The notes under the pieces are model-generated. The model was not told the origin of the DNA. It did not search any database and saw nothing but the letters and a program-made list of their open reading frames with translations. From NCBI GenBank assembly GCA_905216145.1, contig CAJMST010000009.1, forward strand, positions 1-64,000: 64,000 nt of DNA, read 5' to 3'. A program made the position numbers and the translations under genes. This stretch comes from an uncultured bacterium. Lineage in GTDB: Bacteria > Actinomycetota > Coriobacteriia > Coriobacteriales > Coriobacteriaceae. This document shows positions 21,944 through 29,090 of the stretch, piece after piece. Within the stretch, counting starts at the first letter, position 1, and every line of letters begins with the position of its first letter.

Positions 21944-22210
21944 TTAGCCGCGGTCGCGGTTGCCACGAGAGGAAACCACGGGGACGGTGTACGGCAGGAG
22001 AGCCATCTCGCGGGCGCGCTTGATGGCGTTGGCGATGTCATGCTGATGCTGCGTGCAAGCGCCAGTGACGCGACGGGGCTTGATCTTGCCACGGTCGGTC
22101 ATGTACTTACGGAGAAGCTGAGTGTCCTTATAGTCGATGAACTCAGTGTTCTCCTTGCAGAACTGGCAGTACTTACGACGCGGCTGACGTGCAGAAAAAT
22201 CATTAGCCAT
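21944..22210 (-). CDS. rpsR: 30S ribosomal protein S18
   Basis: An 88-residue protein that binds the 30S platform as a heterodimer with S6. It starts at the ATG at 22208-22210 (MANDFSARQPRRKYCQFC) after GAAAGG. A CxxC pair (CQFC) but no second pair is visible, so it is an intermediate of the zinc-binding (C+) and zinc-free types. IDYKDTQLLRKYMTDRGKI and the RVTGACTQHQHDIANAIKRAR segment are the family core. rplI follows by 15 bases. Confidence 0.95.
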   Translation of the reverse strand: MANDFSARQPRRKYCQFCKENTEFIDYKDTQLLRKYMTDRGKIKPRRVTGACTQHQHDIANAIKRAREMALLPYTVPVVSSRGNRDRG

Positions 22211-22282
22211 GTCAAAATACCTTTCATTTGGCAACTTCGGCGAACCGAAGCCGCCTCTCACTCAAAAATAGGTGAACAACCC

Positions 22283-22735
22283 TTAGAACGGGATGTCCTC
22301 ATCGTAGACGTCGACCGCGGGCGGCGTAGCCACCGGCGCGGCAGGACGTGCTGCGGGCGCGGGAGCTGCGGGGGCGTAACCGCCCTGATCGTAGCCACCC
22401 TGGCCACCACGGGAGCTCATAAACTCGATCTCATCGACGATGACCTCAAGCTTGCTCCGGCGCTGGCCGTCGCGCTCCCAAGAGCTGTAGCGCAGCTTGC
22501 CCTCGATCGCGACCTTGTTTCCCTTTGCCAGGAAACGGCTCACGGCCTCGGCGCGGGTGCCGAACATGGTGCAGTCGACAAAGTTGGGATAGTCCTCCCA
22601 CTCGCCAGTCTGCGCGTTGCGGCGACGATCGTTCACGGCAACGCCAAAGGACAGAACCTGGGTTCCGCCGGCGGTGGCGCGCAGCTCGGGATCGCGGGTG
22701 AGGTTACCGGTGATGTTCACTCGATTGATGCTCAT
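22283..22735 (-). CDS. ssb: Single-stranded DNA-binding protein
   Basis: A 150-residue SSB with the N-terminal OB fold (MSINRVNITGNLTRDPELR, VNDRRRN, FVDCTMFG, KGNKVAIEGKLRYSSWE). A Gly/Ala/Pro-rich linker (about 108-142) leads to the acidic tip DVYDEDIPF that recruits replication and repair partners. It lies between rpsF and rpsR, the classical bacterial position. The ATG follows GAGGAAGTAGTGAGTT. Confidence 0.96.
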   Translation of the reverse strand: MSINRVNITGNLTRDPELRATAGGTQVLSFGVAVNDRRRNAQTGEWEDYPNFVDCTMFGTRAEAVSRFLAKGNKVAIEGKLRYSSWERDGQRRSKLEVIVDEIEFMSSRGGQGGYDQGGYAPAAPAPAARPAAPVATPPAVDVYDEDIPF

Positions 22736-22783
22736 AACTCACTACTTCCTCTTGGGGCACAAGCCCAGTCCAAAACGACAGTC

Positions 22784-23077
22784 TTACTCCTGGTCGTCGC
22801 GACGGACGATCATGTGGCGGACCACAGCGTCGGTGATGCGCAGGACGCGATCAAGCTCGGCGATCTGGGTAGGATCTGCGTGGAAGTTGATGAGGGTGTA
22901 GTCACCATCGGTGAGGTCGTTGATCTCGTAGGCGAGCTTGCGCTTGCCCCACTCGTCAACGGAGTCGACCTTGCCAGCGCCCTCAGCGATCGTGGTATCG
23001 ATACGCTTCATAACAGCGAGACGAGTCTCGGGGTCGAGCGACGGGTCAACAAAGAACAGCAGTTCATAAGCCTTCAT
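22784..23077 (-). CDS. rpsF: 30S ribosomal protein S6
   Basis: A 97-residue protein of the 30S platform and partner of S18. The start ATG (23075-23077) follows AGGAGGTGACAAT. MKAYELLFFVDPSLDPE, the central GKRKLAYEINDLTDGDYTLINF and the late VVRHMIVRRDDQE match the family. First gene of the rpsF-ssb-rpsR-rplI operon. A hairpin in its leader could be an autoregulatory site, as S6:S18 binds its own leader in many bacteria. Confidence 0.96.
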   Translation of the reverse strand: MKAYELLFFVDPSLDPETRLAVMKRIDTTIAEGAGKVDSVDEWGKRKLAYEINDLTDGDYTLINFHADPTQIAELDRVLRITDAVVRHMIVRRDDQE

Positions 23078-23103
23078 ATTGTCACCTCCTCTGGGCAAAT
23101 GTG

Positions 23104-23132
23104 GCTTCAGGTCGTGAAGGTGCGCCTGAAGC
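23104..23132 (-). promoter_or_regulatory. Leader hairpin upstream of rpsF
   Basis: GCTTCAGG (23104-23111) pairs with CCTGAAGC (23125-23132) around a 13-base loop. It lies in the predicted 5' leader of the operon, about 27 bases before the rpsF start. An S6:S18 binding motif is possible, but I do not see the conserved CCG loop clearly. Confidence 0.35.
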
Positions 23133-23148
23133 AGGAAAAGACTTGGTA

Positions 23149-23177
23149 ATAATATCTTTCAACCTCCCAGGCCGCAA
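23149..23177 (-). promoter_or_regulatory. Candidate promoter of the rpsF operon
   Basis: On the minus strand TTGCGG (23172-23177) and TATTAT (23149-23154) are 17 bases apart, fitting a housekeeping sigma promoter. Transcription would start near 23141. Confidence 0.5.
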
Positions 23178-23536
23178 GAATATGCAGCTACAACCTCATG
23201 ACCTCCACATATGCCCATACTCGCACCACGTTTCATGCGCATTCCAACCAAATGCCGACCAAGAGCTTGACGGATTTGTGGACAAGATACGGTGCCGCGG
23301 GGACAAGCTGAGCCAAGCCGCAGGTCAACGGGCACAAGGCTGTGGTCGCAAAATGCATACCAGTGGTCCACAGCACCACCCAAAGATTTTTAAATTCATT
23401 GCCAAGTCGCTTATGAATACCCCTTTTGAACAATTGAGTTGATCAACCACGCTGGTCGGAAGCCGTTTTTTGGCACCTCAAACCCCACTGCAACGCCAAA
23501 CGTGGCAAAGCGTTTTAAAAAATGCCAACTTTTCTG
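23178..23536. other. Gap upstream of rpsF without a recognised gene
   Basis: About 360 bases between the rpsF promoter and the tRNA-Ser promoter. Short frames on both strands lack start signals and family features. Only a GTGGTCCAC-type small repeat near 23355-23385 is visible. Confidence 0.5.
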
Positions 23537-23565
23537 TTTGCACTTTGCGATTCCTCGTGTATACT
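23537..23565 (+). promoter_or_regulatory. Promoter of the tRNA-Ser genes
   Basis: TTTGCA (23537-23542) and TATACT (23560-23565) have a 17-base spacer. The -10 ends 16 bases before the first base of the tRNA. Confidence 0.7.
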
Positions 23566-23581
23566 GACTTTCGCATTTAAC

Positions 23582-23672
23582 GGAGAGTTGTCCGAGTGGC
23601 CGAAGGAGCACGATTGGAAATCGTGTAGGCGTCAAAAGCGTCTCCAGGGTTCAAATCCCTGACTCTCCGCCA
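23582..23672 (+). tRNA. tRNA-Ser(GGA)
   Basis: A complete class II tRNA: acceptor GGAGAGT/ACTCTCC, discriminator G, encoded CCA, long variable arm (GGCGTCAAAAGCGTC region) and T loop GTTCAAATC. Anticodon GGA at 23616-23618, within CGATT-GGA-AATCG, reads UCC and UCU. Confidence 0.96.
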
Positions 23673-23720
23673 GTTAATTCCAAAGCAGGCCTTCGAGCCT
23701 GCTTTGTTTTTACCCCACGC

Positions 23721-23811
23721 GGAGGGGTGGCAGAGTGGTTGAATGCGGCGGTCTCGAAAACCGTTTGGCCTGTATAAGGTCACGAGGGTTCGAATCCCTC
23801 CTCCTCCGCCA
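23721..23811 (+). tRNA. tRNA-Ser(CGA)
   Basis: A class II tRNA with GGAGGGG acceptor strand, long variable arm, T loop GTTCGAATC and encoded CCA. Anticodon CGA at 23755-23757 reads UCG. It is 48 bases after the GGA isoacceptor and ends at the same terminator. Confidence 0.95.
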
Positions 23812-23823
23812 TTTTGGTTGAGA

Positions 23824-23849
23824 AAGCTCCCAAGAATGGGAGCTTTTTT
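23824..23849 (+). terminator. Terminator of the tRNA-Ser pair
   Basis: AAGCTCCC (23824-23831) pairs with GGGAGCTT (23838-23845), loop AAGAAT, followed by TTTT. Confidence 0.9.
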
Positions 23850-23881
23850 GTTATCGAAATACATCTCGATCCCGCGCTTCC

Positions 23882-23960
23882 CCAAACATGTACGTCAGCC
23901 TCCAAAAACGACATTTTTCGACATCTTTGGAGGCTGACGTACACGTTTGGATTGAGCTCA
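23882..23960. repeat. Left copy of palindrome flanking the nuclease gene
   Basis: A palindrome with 25-base arms (23882-23906 and 23926-23950; one mismatch) and a 19-base loop, followed by ATTGAGCTCA on the inner side. The whole unit reappears in inverted orientation at 25073-25152, including the loop (18 of 19 bases) and the inner TGAGCTCAAT. Confidence 0.9.
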
Positions 23961-23971
23961 CGGGAGCAGCA

Positions 23972-24979
23972 CTATTCGGAAGGTGCCTCCTCGTCTCGCA
24001 TGCTTTTCCAGTTGCGGATAAGTGCCTTGCGTAGTTCGTTTTGTTTTCTCTGGTACCCGGTGTCGGTACAGCGAGGCATGCCGAGTGCTTCGCGAATGTT
24101 GTTCATGGCGCGGTGAAAGGCGAGCTGGCTGCCGAACTGAGCCGAAGTGAGCGTAACGATTCGATATCCCATTTGGGAGAGAACGGCCTCTCGCTCCGCA
24201 TCTGCTCCCTTGCGCTCGAGCTCATCGTGAAAACCGCCCTTATATTCGATACCGAGCTCCCTGCGCTTATAGGTCACGAGCGCATCGATTTTGAGTGTTC
24301 GAGCTTTGGCGCAATGCCAGAGACGTTGAGGGATCTCGAGCGGTTTGTTGAGTTCGATACCTCGGATGCCAACGCCGCCTTCGCTTGTTGGGAGCGAGAG
24401 GGCGATTGCCGAAGCGGTCTCCATAGGCGAGGCCGAGTGATCGTAGATGTGCCTGAGCGCGAGCCGTGCACGTGTGGCACCGGGTTTGCCGGGGTGCCGA
24501 TCGAGCAGTTCGGTTATTTCATCCTTGGAGGTGGTGGCTGGTTGCTCGGTATAAGGGTCGGCGGGATTGAGCCTCATGCGATAATCGCCGCAAACTTCAT
24601 AGCCATATTCGAGATATTCGATCCTATCCATCCACTCGGCAGCGAGCGCGAAGGTGAAGGCTTCGTCGGTGATGAAGATTCCGGGCGTCAACTCGTTAAT
24701 ATGCTCGTAGGGAAGATTTTGTCCAAGAATGTGGCAAACGACGCCTTTGGTACGAATTCGCTCAAATTCGAATACAACCGCGATATCGATAGTCTTAAGC
24801 ATATCGGACGGAATGCCGCAGTCGGTAAGGGCCTGTCGTATGCGCGCAACACGTTGCTGGGTGGAGATGCCTTGTGCGCCTATCTGGTAGTCGTGCCGCG
24901 CAAGAGACTGAACCAAATTCTGGGGTGCATGATGGACAAGCCATGCGGTTTTATGCGAAATGAGAACAGGGGTATCCAT
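23972..24979 (-). CDS. Putative endonuclease with DUF559/Vsr-like fold (AbiEi-like N-terminus)
   Basis: 335 residues. The C-terminal part fits the PD-(D/E)XK-related DUF559 family: Glu187 in SPMETAS, Asp232 in KIDALV, and the ExK pair Glu245 and Lys247 in GIEYKG, followed by DAEREAVLSQMGYRIVTLT. The N-terminal half, with LTPGIFITDEAFTFALAA and YGYEVCGDYRM, recalls the region preceding such nucleases in actinobacterial AbiEi-like proteins. The role could be DNA cleavage or repair; nothing shows a target. The gene stands alone between two inverted copies of one palindrome, and the base composition is lower in GC than the core genes, which points to transfer. The start ATG at 24977-24979 has GAGAGGCCCTCA upstream. 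Confidence 0.65.
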   Translation of the reverse strand: MDTPVLISHKTAWLVHHAPQNLVQSLARHDYQIGAQGISTQQRVARIRQALTDCGIPSDMLKTIDIAVVFEFERIRTKGVVCHILGQNLPYEHINELTPGIFITDEAFTFALAAEWMDRIEYLEYGYEVCGDYRMRLNPADPYTEQPATTSKDEITELLDRHPGKPGATRARLALRHIYDHSASPMETASAIALSLPTSEGGVGIRGIELNKPLEIPQRLWHCAKARTLKIDALVTYKRRELGIEYKGGFHDELERKGADAEREAVLSQMGYRIVTLTSAQFGSQLAFHRAMNNIREALGMPRCTDTGYQRKQNELRKALIRNWKSMRDEEAPSE

Positions 24980-25072
24980 TGAGGGCCTCTCGCTCTGAGC
25001 CGGTATCCAACTCTTATGTCCGTTGAAGTGGGGAAATATACCGGATGTGAGTAAATCAACTCACTCATGCTG

Positions 25073-25152
25073 TGAGCTCAATCCAAACATGTACGTCAGC
25101 CTCCAAAGATGTCGGAAAATGTCGTTTTTGGAGGGTGACGTACATGTTCTGG
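25073..25152. repeat. Right copy of palindrome flanking the nuclease gene
   Basis: TGTGAGCTCAAT leads into a palindrome with arms 25083-25107 and about 25127-25152 and a 19-base loop (25108-25126). It is the reverse complement of the unit at 23882-23960, so the two form terminal inverted repeats of about 79 bases around a 1.1-kb segment. Confidence 0.9.
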
Positions 25153-25283
25153 ACCCCTGGCATTCTGGCAATGCCACGCCCGCACCCGGTCCCGACCGTT
25201 TACCGAGCAATAGGGTCGCCACGCCCGCCAACCATGTACTATGTACGGGCATTGTCTAAACCCACAACCCAAAGGACCCCATC

Positions 25284-25973
25284 TTGCCCGTCGTCGCCGC
25301 TATAACCGTTACCTCACACGCCTCGGATGCCATGGTCGCTATTCCGTTTTGGCTCGAGATGTTCGCTGTTGTCGCTGCATCGATCTCGGGTGTGCTGGTT
25401 GCGCGCGAGCACAAGCTCGACCTGGTGGGCGCGGTCGCGCTCGCGGTGGTCTGCGGTCTGGGCGGCGGTCTTTTGCGCGATATGACGCTCCAGGTCGGCA
25501 ACGTCTACATCCTCAACCAGCCGATGGCGCTTCCGCTTTCCATTGCCACGGCAGCCATCATCTATATTTTCCCGGCAATCGTCGACAAGCCCGAAAAACT
25601 CATTCCCCTGCTCGACATCATCTCGGTGGGTATTTATGCGGCAACCGGAGCGGACAAGGCGCTGGTCTACGGCTTTGCGCCGGCGGTGTGCATCATGATG
25701 GGCTTTTTTACCGCGGTGGGCGGCGGCATGCTGCGAGATGGTTTTATGGGTGTGGTGCCGGGTATTTTCCAGCGCACCAACTTCTATGCCATCGCGGCTA
25801 TCGCCGGATCGGCAAGCTATGTTTGCCTTGTCATGAGCGGCTTGGTCAGCAATGTCGTCGCACTGGTCGTTTGCGTCGTGGTGACCATGGGGCTGCGCTG
25901 GCTATCGCTACGCTTTGATATCAAAAGCCCCACCGAGGACGACATCGCACGCTTTTTGCACCGCAAAAAGTAG
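25284..25973 (+). CDS. TRIC-type cation channel family protein (UPF0126)
   Basis: A 229-residue, seven-helix membrane protein built from two inverted three-helix repeats. Each carries the glycine-rich TRIC signature: GLGGGLLRDM and AVGGGMLRDGF. Prokaryotic TRIC proteins form trimeric cation channels, with K+ conduction shown for some; the ion here is unknown. Start is TTG at 25284-25286, seven bases after AAAGGA; the ATG 16 codons later lacks a ribosome-binding site. It is a single gene between the nuclease unit and the bactofilin-like gene. Confidence 0.9.
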   Translation: MPVVAAITVTSHASDAMVAIPFWLEMFAVVAASISGVLVAREHKLDLVGAVALAVVCGLGGGLLRDMTLQVGNVYILNQPMALPLSIATAAIIYIFPAIVDKPEKLIPLLDIISVGIYAATGADKALVYGFAPAVCIMMGFFTAVGGGMLRDGFMGVVPGIFQRTNFYAIAAIAGSASYVCLVMSGLVSNVVALVVCVVVTMGLRWLSLRFDIKSPTEDDIARFLHRKK

Positions 25974-26080
25974 GTGGCGCGGCACGACCCTTCGAAATGC
26001 AACCGAGAGGCTCTTTTAGAGCGCCCGCGCGTTGGGTACCCTGTTAGGTATATGCCAAACACCTAACAAAAGGATCAACC

Positions 26081-27226
26081 ATGGCTTTCAATCAAACCGC
26101 GGCGGCGCCGTCACACAAGATGCGTCGCTGCCTGCTTATGGCATTCGCGCTCATCGCGCTCGCGCTCACCGCTCTTCCCACGGCGTCATTTGCCGGCACG
26201 GACACGGCGGGCAACGTACTTGCAACCGACAACGACTCTAATCCGTCCGGCGTCGAGGGCGACCTGTACTGGGCCGGTCAGGCCCTCAACTTGGACGACG
26301 CCTCCATCGACCGCGACATAATTGCGGCAGGCGAGAGCCTCTCCATCCGCGACTGCACGGTGGGCGGCGCCGTCCGTCTGGCGGCACGCACCATCGACAT
26401 TGCCAAGACCACGGTTGATGGCAGCGTGACCGTTGCTGGCCAGCATATCGTTCTCAATTCCGACAGCACCGCTAACTGTTTCTACGCGATAGGCGAGACG
26501 GTTGCCTTGCGAGGCTCCACCAAGTCGGCAGCGCTCGCGGGCGATACGGTGACCATCGATGGCACCGTCGATGGCGATGTCGAGGTTTGGGCCGACAAAC
26601 TCATCCTAGGCAAGAACGCCCACATCACCGGCACCGTGAACGCGCACGTCTCCGAGGACCCCGAGCGTGCCGCGGGAGCCGAGGTCGGCGCGCTCAAGAT
26701 CGACCGCACCGAGAACGAGGATACTTCCACCGTTAACGATGTCATCGGCGGCATCGCCGCCGCGGCACTCTCGACCTGCTTTGTCGCTCTGCTGCTCGAG
26801 CTCGTCTTTCCGCGCGCGACCGCCGGCGCCGCCGGCATGCTCCACCAGCGCCCCATGCCCCTGTGGGTGAGCGGTCTTCTGGGCACGATTGCTATCGCCC
26901 CCGCCGTCCTACTGCTGATTATCTCTATCGCTGGTCTGTCGCTTGCTGGAACCCTCTTGTGCGGCGTTATCGGCATCGCATTGGTGTCGAGTGCCTTTTC
27001 GGGGTGCGCGCTCGCCCGCATGGTCGGACACATCCAGAACCGCTACGCCATGGCAGCCGTGGGCGGCATAATCGCAGGCGCCCTCACGGGGCTTCCCCTC
27101 GTAGGTGACTTCATCAGCGGCGTGGCCTTTGTCTTTATGCTCGGCTACGTTATCCAGATCATCTGGCGAAACGCCCGCCTCAAGCCGCAGCAGCCGGCTA
27201 ACACGCCAGGACTCCCCACCGCTTAG
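26081..27226 (+). CDS. Bactofilin-like beta-helix membrane protein
   Basis: 381 residues. A signal peptide (about 1-38, LLMAFALIALALTALPTASFAG) leads to a polar domain of short repeats in the style of polymer-forming cytoskeletal (bactofilin-like) beta-helices: hydrophobic-Asp-Gly-x-V steps such as TTVDGSVTVAGQHIVL and VTIDGTVDGDVEVWADKLIL (residues about 50-200). The C-terminal 150 residues form four or five membrane helices. Such proteins are probably outside-facing and not cytoskeletal. The ATG follows AAAGGATCAACC. Single gene with its own terminator at 27304. Confidence 0.75.
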   Translation: MAFNQTAAAPSHKMRRCLLMAFALIALALTALPTASFAGTDTAGNVLATDNDSNPSGVEGDLYWAGQALNLDDASIDRDIIAAGESLSIRDCTVGGAVRLAARTIDIAKTTVDGSVTVAGQHIVLNSDSTANCFYAIGETVALRGSTKSAALAGDTVTIDGTVDGDVEVWADKLILGKNAHITGTVNAHVSEDPERAAGAEVGALKIDRTENEDTSTVNDVIGGIAAAALSTCFVALLLELVFPRATAGAAGMLHQRPMPLWVSGLLGTIAIAPAVLLLIISIAGLSLAGTLLCGVIGIALVSSAFSGCALARMVGHIQNRYAMAAVGGIIAGALTGLPLVGDFISGVAFVFMLGYVIQIIWRNARLKPQQPANTPGLPTA

Positions 27227-27240
27227 CCACCAACCGCCAC

Positions 27241-27296
27241 AAAGGGGACAGGCACCTTTGTGTTGGTGCAAAGGGGTCAGGTTACTTTGCACCAAC
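27241..27296. repeat. Small palindromic element with GGGG(A/T)CAGG cores
   Basis: CAAAGG (about 27239-27244) pairs with CCTTTG (27255-27260) around GGGACAGGCA; next to it GTTGGTGCAAAG (27262-27273) pairs perfectly with CTTTGCACCAAC (27285-27296) around GGGTCAGGTTA. A relative lies at 33157-33187. Confidence 0.8.
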
Positions 27297-27303
27297 AAAC
27301 GAG

Positions 27304-27342
27304 GCGGGGCACTCGGTCATATCGACCGGGTGCCCCGCTTTT
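27304..27342 (+). terminator. Terminator of the bactofilin-like gene
   Basis: GCGGGGCAC-x-CGGTC (27304-27318) pairs with GACCGGGTGCCCCGC (about 27324-27338), loop ATATC, then TTTTC. Confidence 0.85.
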
Positions 27343-27446
27343 CATGGAGGGTTCTCTGGTAACTTTTTCAAAACCAATGATCATCAGGTCGGTAGGACTG
27401 CGCGTCACTCGCTGCGGCGGCAGCACGCCATTGAGCAAGGGGGCAA

Positions 27447-29090
27447 TTATTTTTCACGACGACTGCCTCCCCGCTTGATGACGAGCGCGACAACAATAGC
27501 CGCCACTCCAATGGCAGCCAAAACCGCCACCAGTACCAACGTTCTATCTCCCGTCGAGGGCATAAAGCCTCGACTTGCTTCTTTGCTTGGGGTGTTGAGC
27601 ACCGACAGCTCGATCGAACCCGTCCCGGCATCGGCGGTATCAACCCGCAGAGGGCTTTCGGCCGACACGGTCACCTTGGGCTTCGCGGCTGTTACCTGCT
27701 TAACGTCCAGACCCTCGGACGCAACCGTTGCCGTTCGTTTGCCCTCAAAGGCGGTGTATCCCTTGGGAGCCGCGACCTCTTCGACGGTGTAGAGACCCGC
27801 GTCCACACCGCTCAATTCCACATGGCCATCCGCGCCTGTGGTGATGCACGCGTCGGCATCCGTCGACCACGAGCCGTCAGTCGTTAGAATGCGCCCACGG
27901 TCATCGATGATGCGCAGCTTGGCGCCCGCGAGCGGCTTATCGTCTGCGCTTGAGCGCTTGATAAGGCTGAGTCCCCAGGTGTAGGCCGTCGCATCATCGC
28001 TCGGCGTGCGGGTGAAGCCGGCGTCGCCGGACTGGTCGGCAAAGGGAGAGCGCGGGTAGCGCAGGTAGACCTCGTTGGGGTTGCCCTTGGTAACGCCCCG
28101 ATTGCAGTTGACCCCCAACGGCGCGTTGTAGACAGCAACCACACGGGCACCCTCGGCGAAGGCGTCGGCCCCGCCGAGCGCGGCGATCAGGTCGCCGGTG
28201 CGCACGGTGAAGGTGCTCCCCTCGACAGAGACCTTGCACTGTGAAGTTATGTCTGTCCACCCTTTAGCCGGCGTCGAGCTGACGTTGCCGTCCTCACATG
28301 CGACCGCACCGAAGCCGCCCTCGGCGCCCGCCGCCACGTACACATGCATGCTCGCGGCGACCTTGGAGGGATCGATCCCCGCGCTCATGGTGTCGACGAA
28401 CCGCACCGTATAGGTGTCGTAGGCCGTGGGGCCCGCCGGGACCGTGGCAGAGAGGCGCCAGTACAGGTCGTCGGCGACCGTGGCGTCGGCGGCCTTCTGC
28501 CATGCGGCGGTGCCGTCCTCCAGCACGTGCTTGGCAACCTTGGGGGTCGCCGCCTTGGGCTTGACGGTGACGGCGCTGCCGCCGACCAGGGCCATGATCG
28601 GCGCGGTGCCGGCCTCGCCCTGGGCGATGGCGTCGTCGTCGGCGACGATGAGCCAGCAGCCACAGGGCAGCTCGGCCGCCGTGCCCGCGTTAAGGGCCAC
28701 GGAAGTTGCGCCGGCATTGCAAATCGCACGAGCAAGCTTTGCCGTCAGCGCGGTCGTTATGTGTCCGTCGGCATCCATCCACTCGGCAGCCTCTTGTGCC
28801 CCCGATGCCGAGCTATCGAGCCCCGCATCATGAAGCACGGGGAGAACAGCTTGACGAATGACGTCATTCGCCCACGTTACGTCAGTTGCGACTTTTTGGT
28901 CGGCATCAGCATCGTCGGCAACGATCGCCGAAAAGAGCTGATACGCGTCATACCGCGTCGCAACTTTACCGTCCACCGTAATAGCTCCGGTACCGACAGC
29001 ATGAGCCGTCCCGGGCAACACCACAAAAGAGAGGATAGCAACCGTGACTATCGTCGCGACAGCCAGCAAGCGGCGGCAAAACCTACTCAC
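27447..29090 (-). CDS. Sortase-anchored pilin-like surface protein with SpaA/CnaB domain
   Basis: A 547-residue secreted protein from the GTG at 29088-29090, chosen for GAGGTGG five bases upstream. Signal peptide residues 1-30 (RRLLAVATIVTVAILSFVV, then GTAHA). The middle carries an isopeptide D2-like domain (YDTYTVRFVDTMSAGIDPS) and then a SpaA/CnaB prealbumin-like domain (KPLAGAKLRIIDDRGR to GLYTVEEVAAPKGYTAFEG) with the Glu of the isopeptide triad in VEEV. The C-terminus has sorting signal FMPSTGD, a membrane helix and RRGGSRREK-like basic residues. The start overlaps the stop of the upstream large gene by 8 bases. Likely a pilus or adhesin subunit. Confidence 0.85.
   Translation of the reverse strand: MSRFCRRLLAVATIVTVAILSFVVLPGTAHAVGTGAITVDGKVATRYDAYQLFSAIVADDADADQKVATDVTWANDVIRQAVLPVLHDAGLDSSASGAQEAAEWMDADGHITTALTAKLARAICNAGATSVALNAGTAAELPCGCWLIVADDDAIAQGEAGTAPIMALVGGSAVTVKPKAATPKVAKHVLEDGTAAWQKAADATVADDLYWRLSATVPAGPTAYDTYTVRFVDTMSAGIDPSKVAASMHVYVAAGAEGGFGAVACEDGNVSSTPAKGWTDITSQCKVSVEGSTFTVRTGDLIAALGGADAFAEGARVVAVYNAPLGVNCNRGVTKGNPNEVYLRYPRSPFADQSGDAGFTRTPSDDATAYTWGLSLIKRSSADDKPLAGAKLRIIDDRGRILTTDGSWSTDADACITTGADGHVELSGVDAGLYTVEEVAAPKGYTAFEGKRTATVASEGLDVKQVTAAKPKVTVSAESPLRVDTADAGTGSIELSVLNTPSKEASRGFMPSTGDRTLVLVAVLAAIGVAAIVVALVIKRGGSRREK

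Noticed and set aside
23159..23442. Short frames in the rpsF upstream gap
   Set aside because: No ribosome-binding site, no family features, and both strands are equally open.
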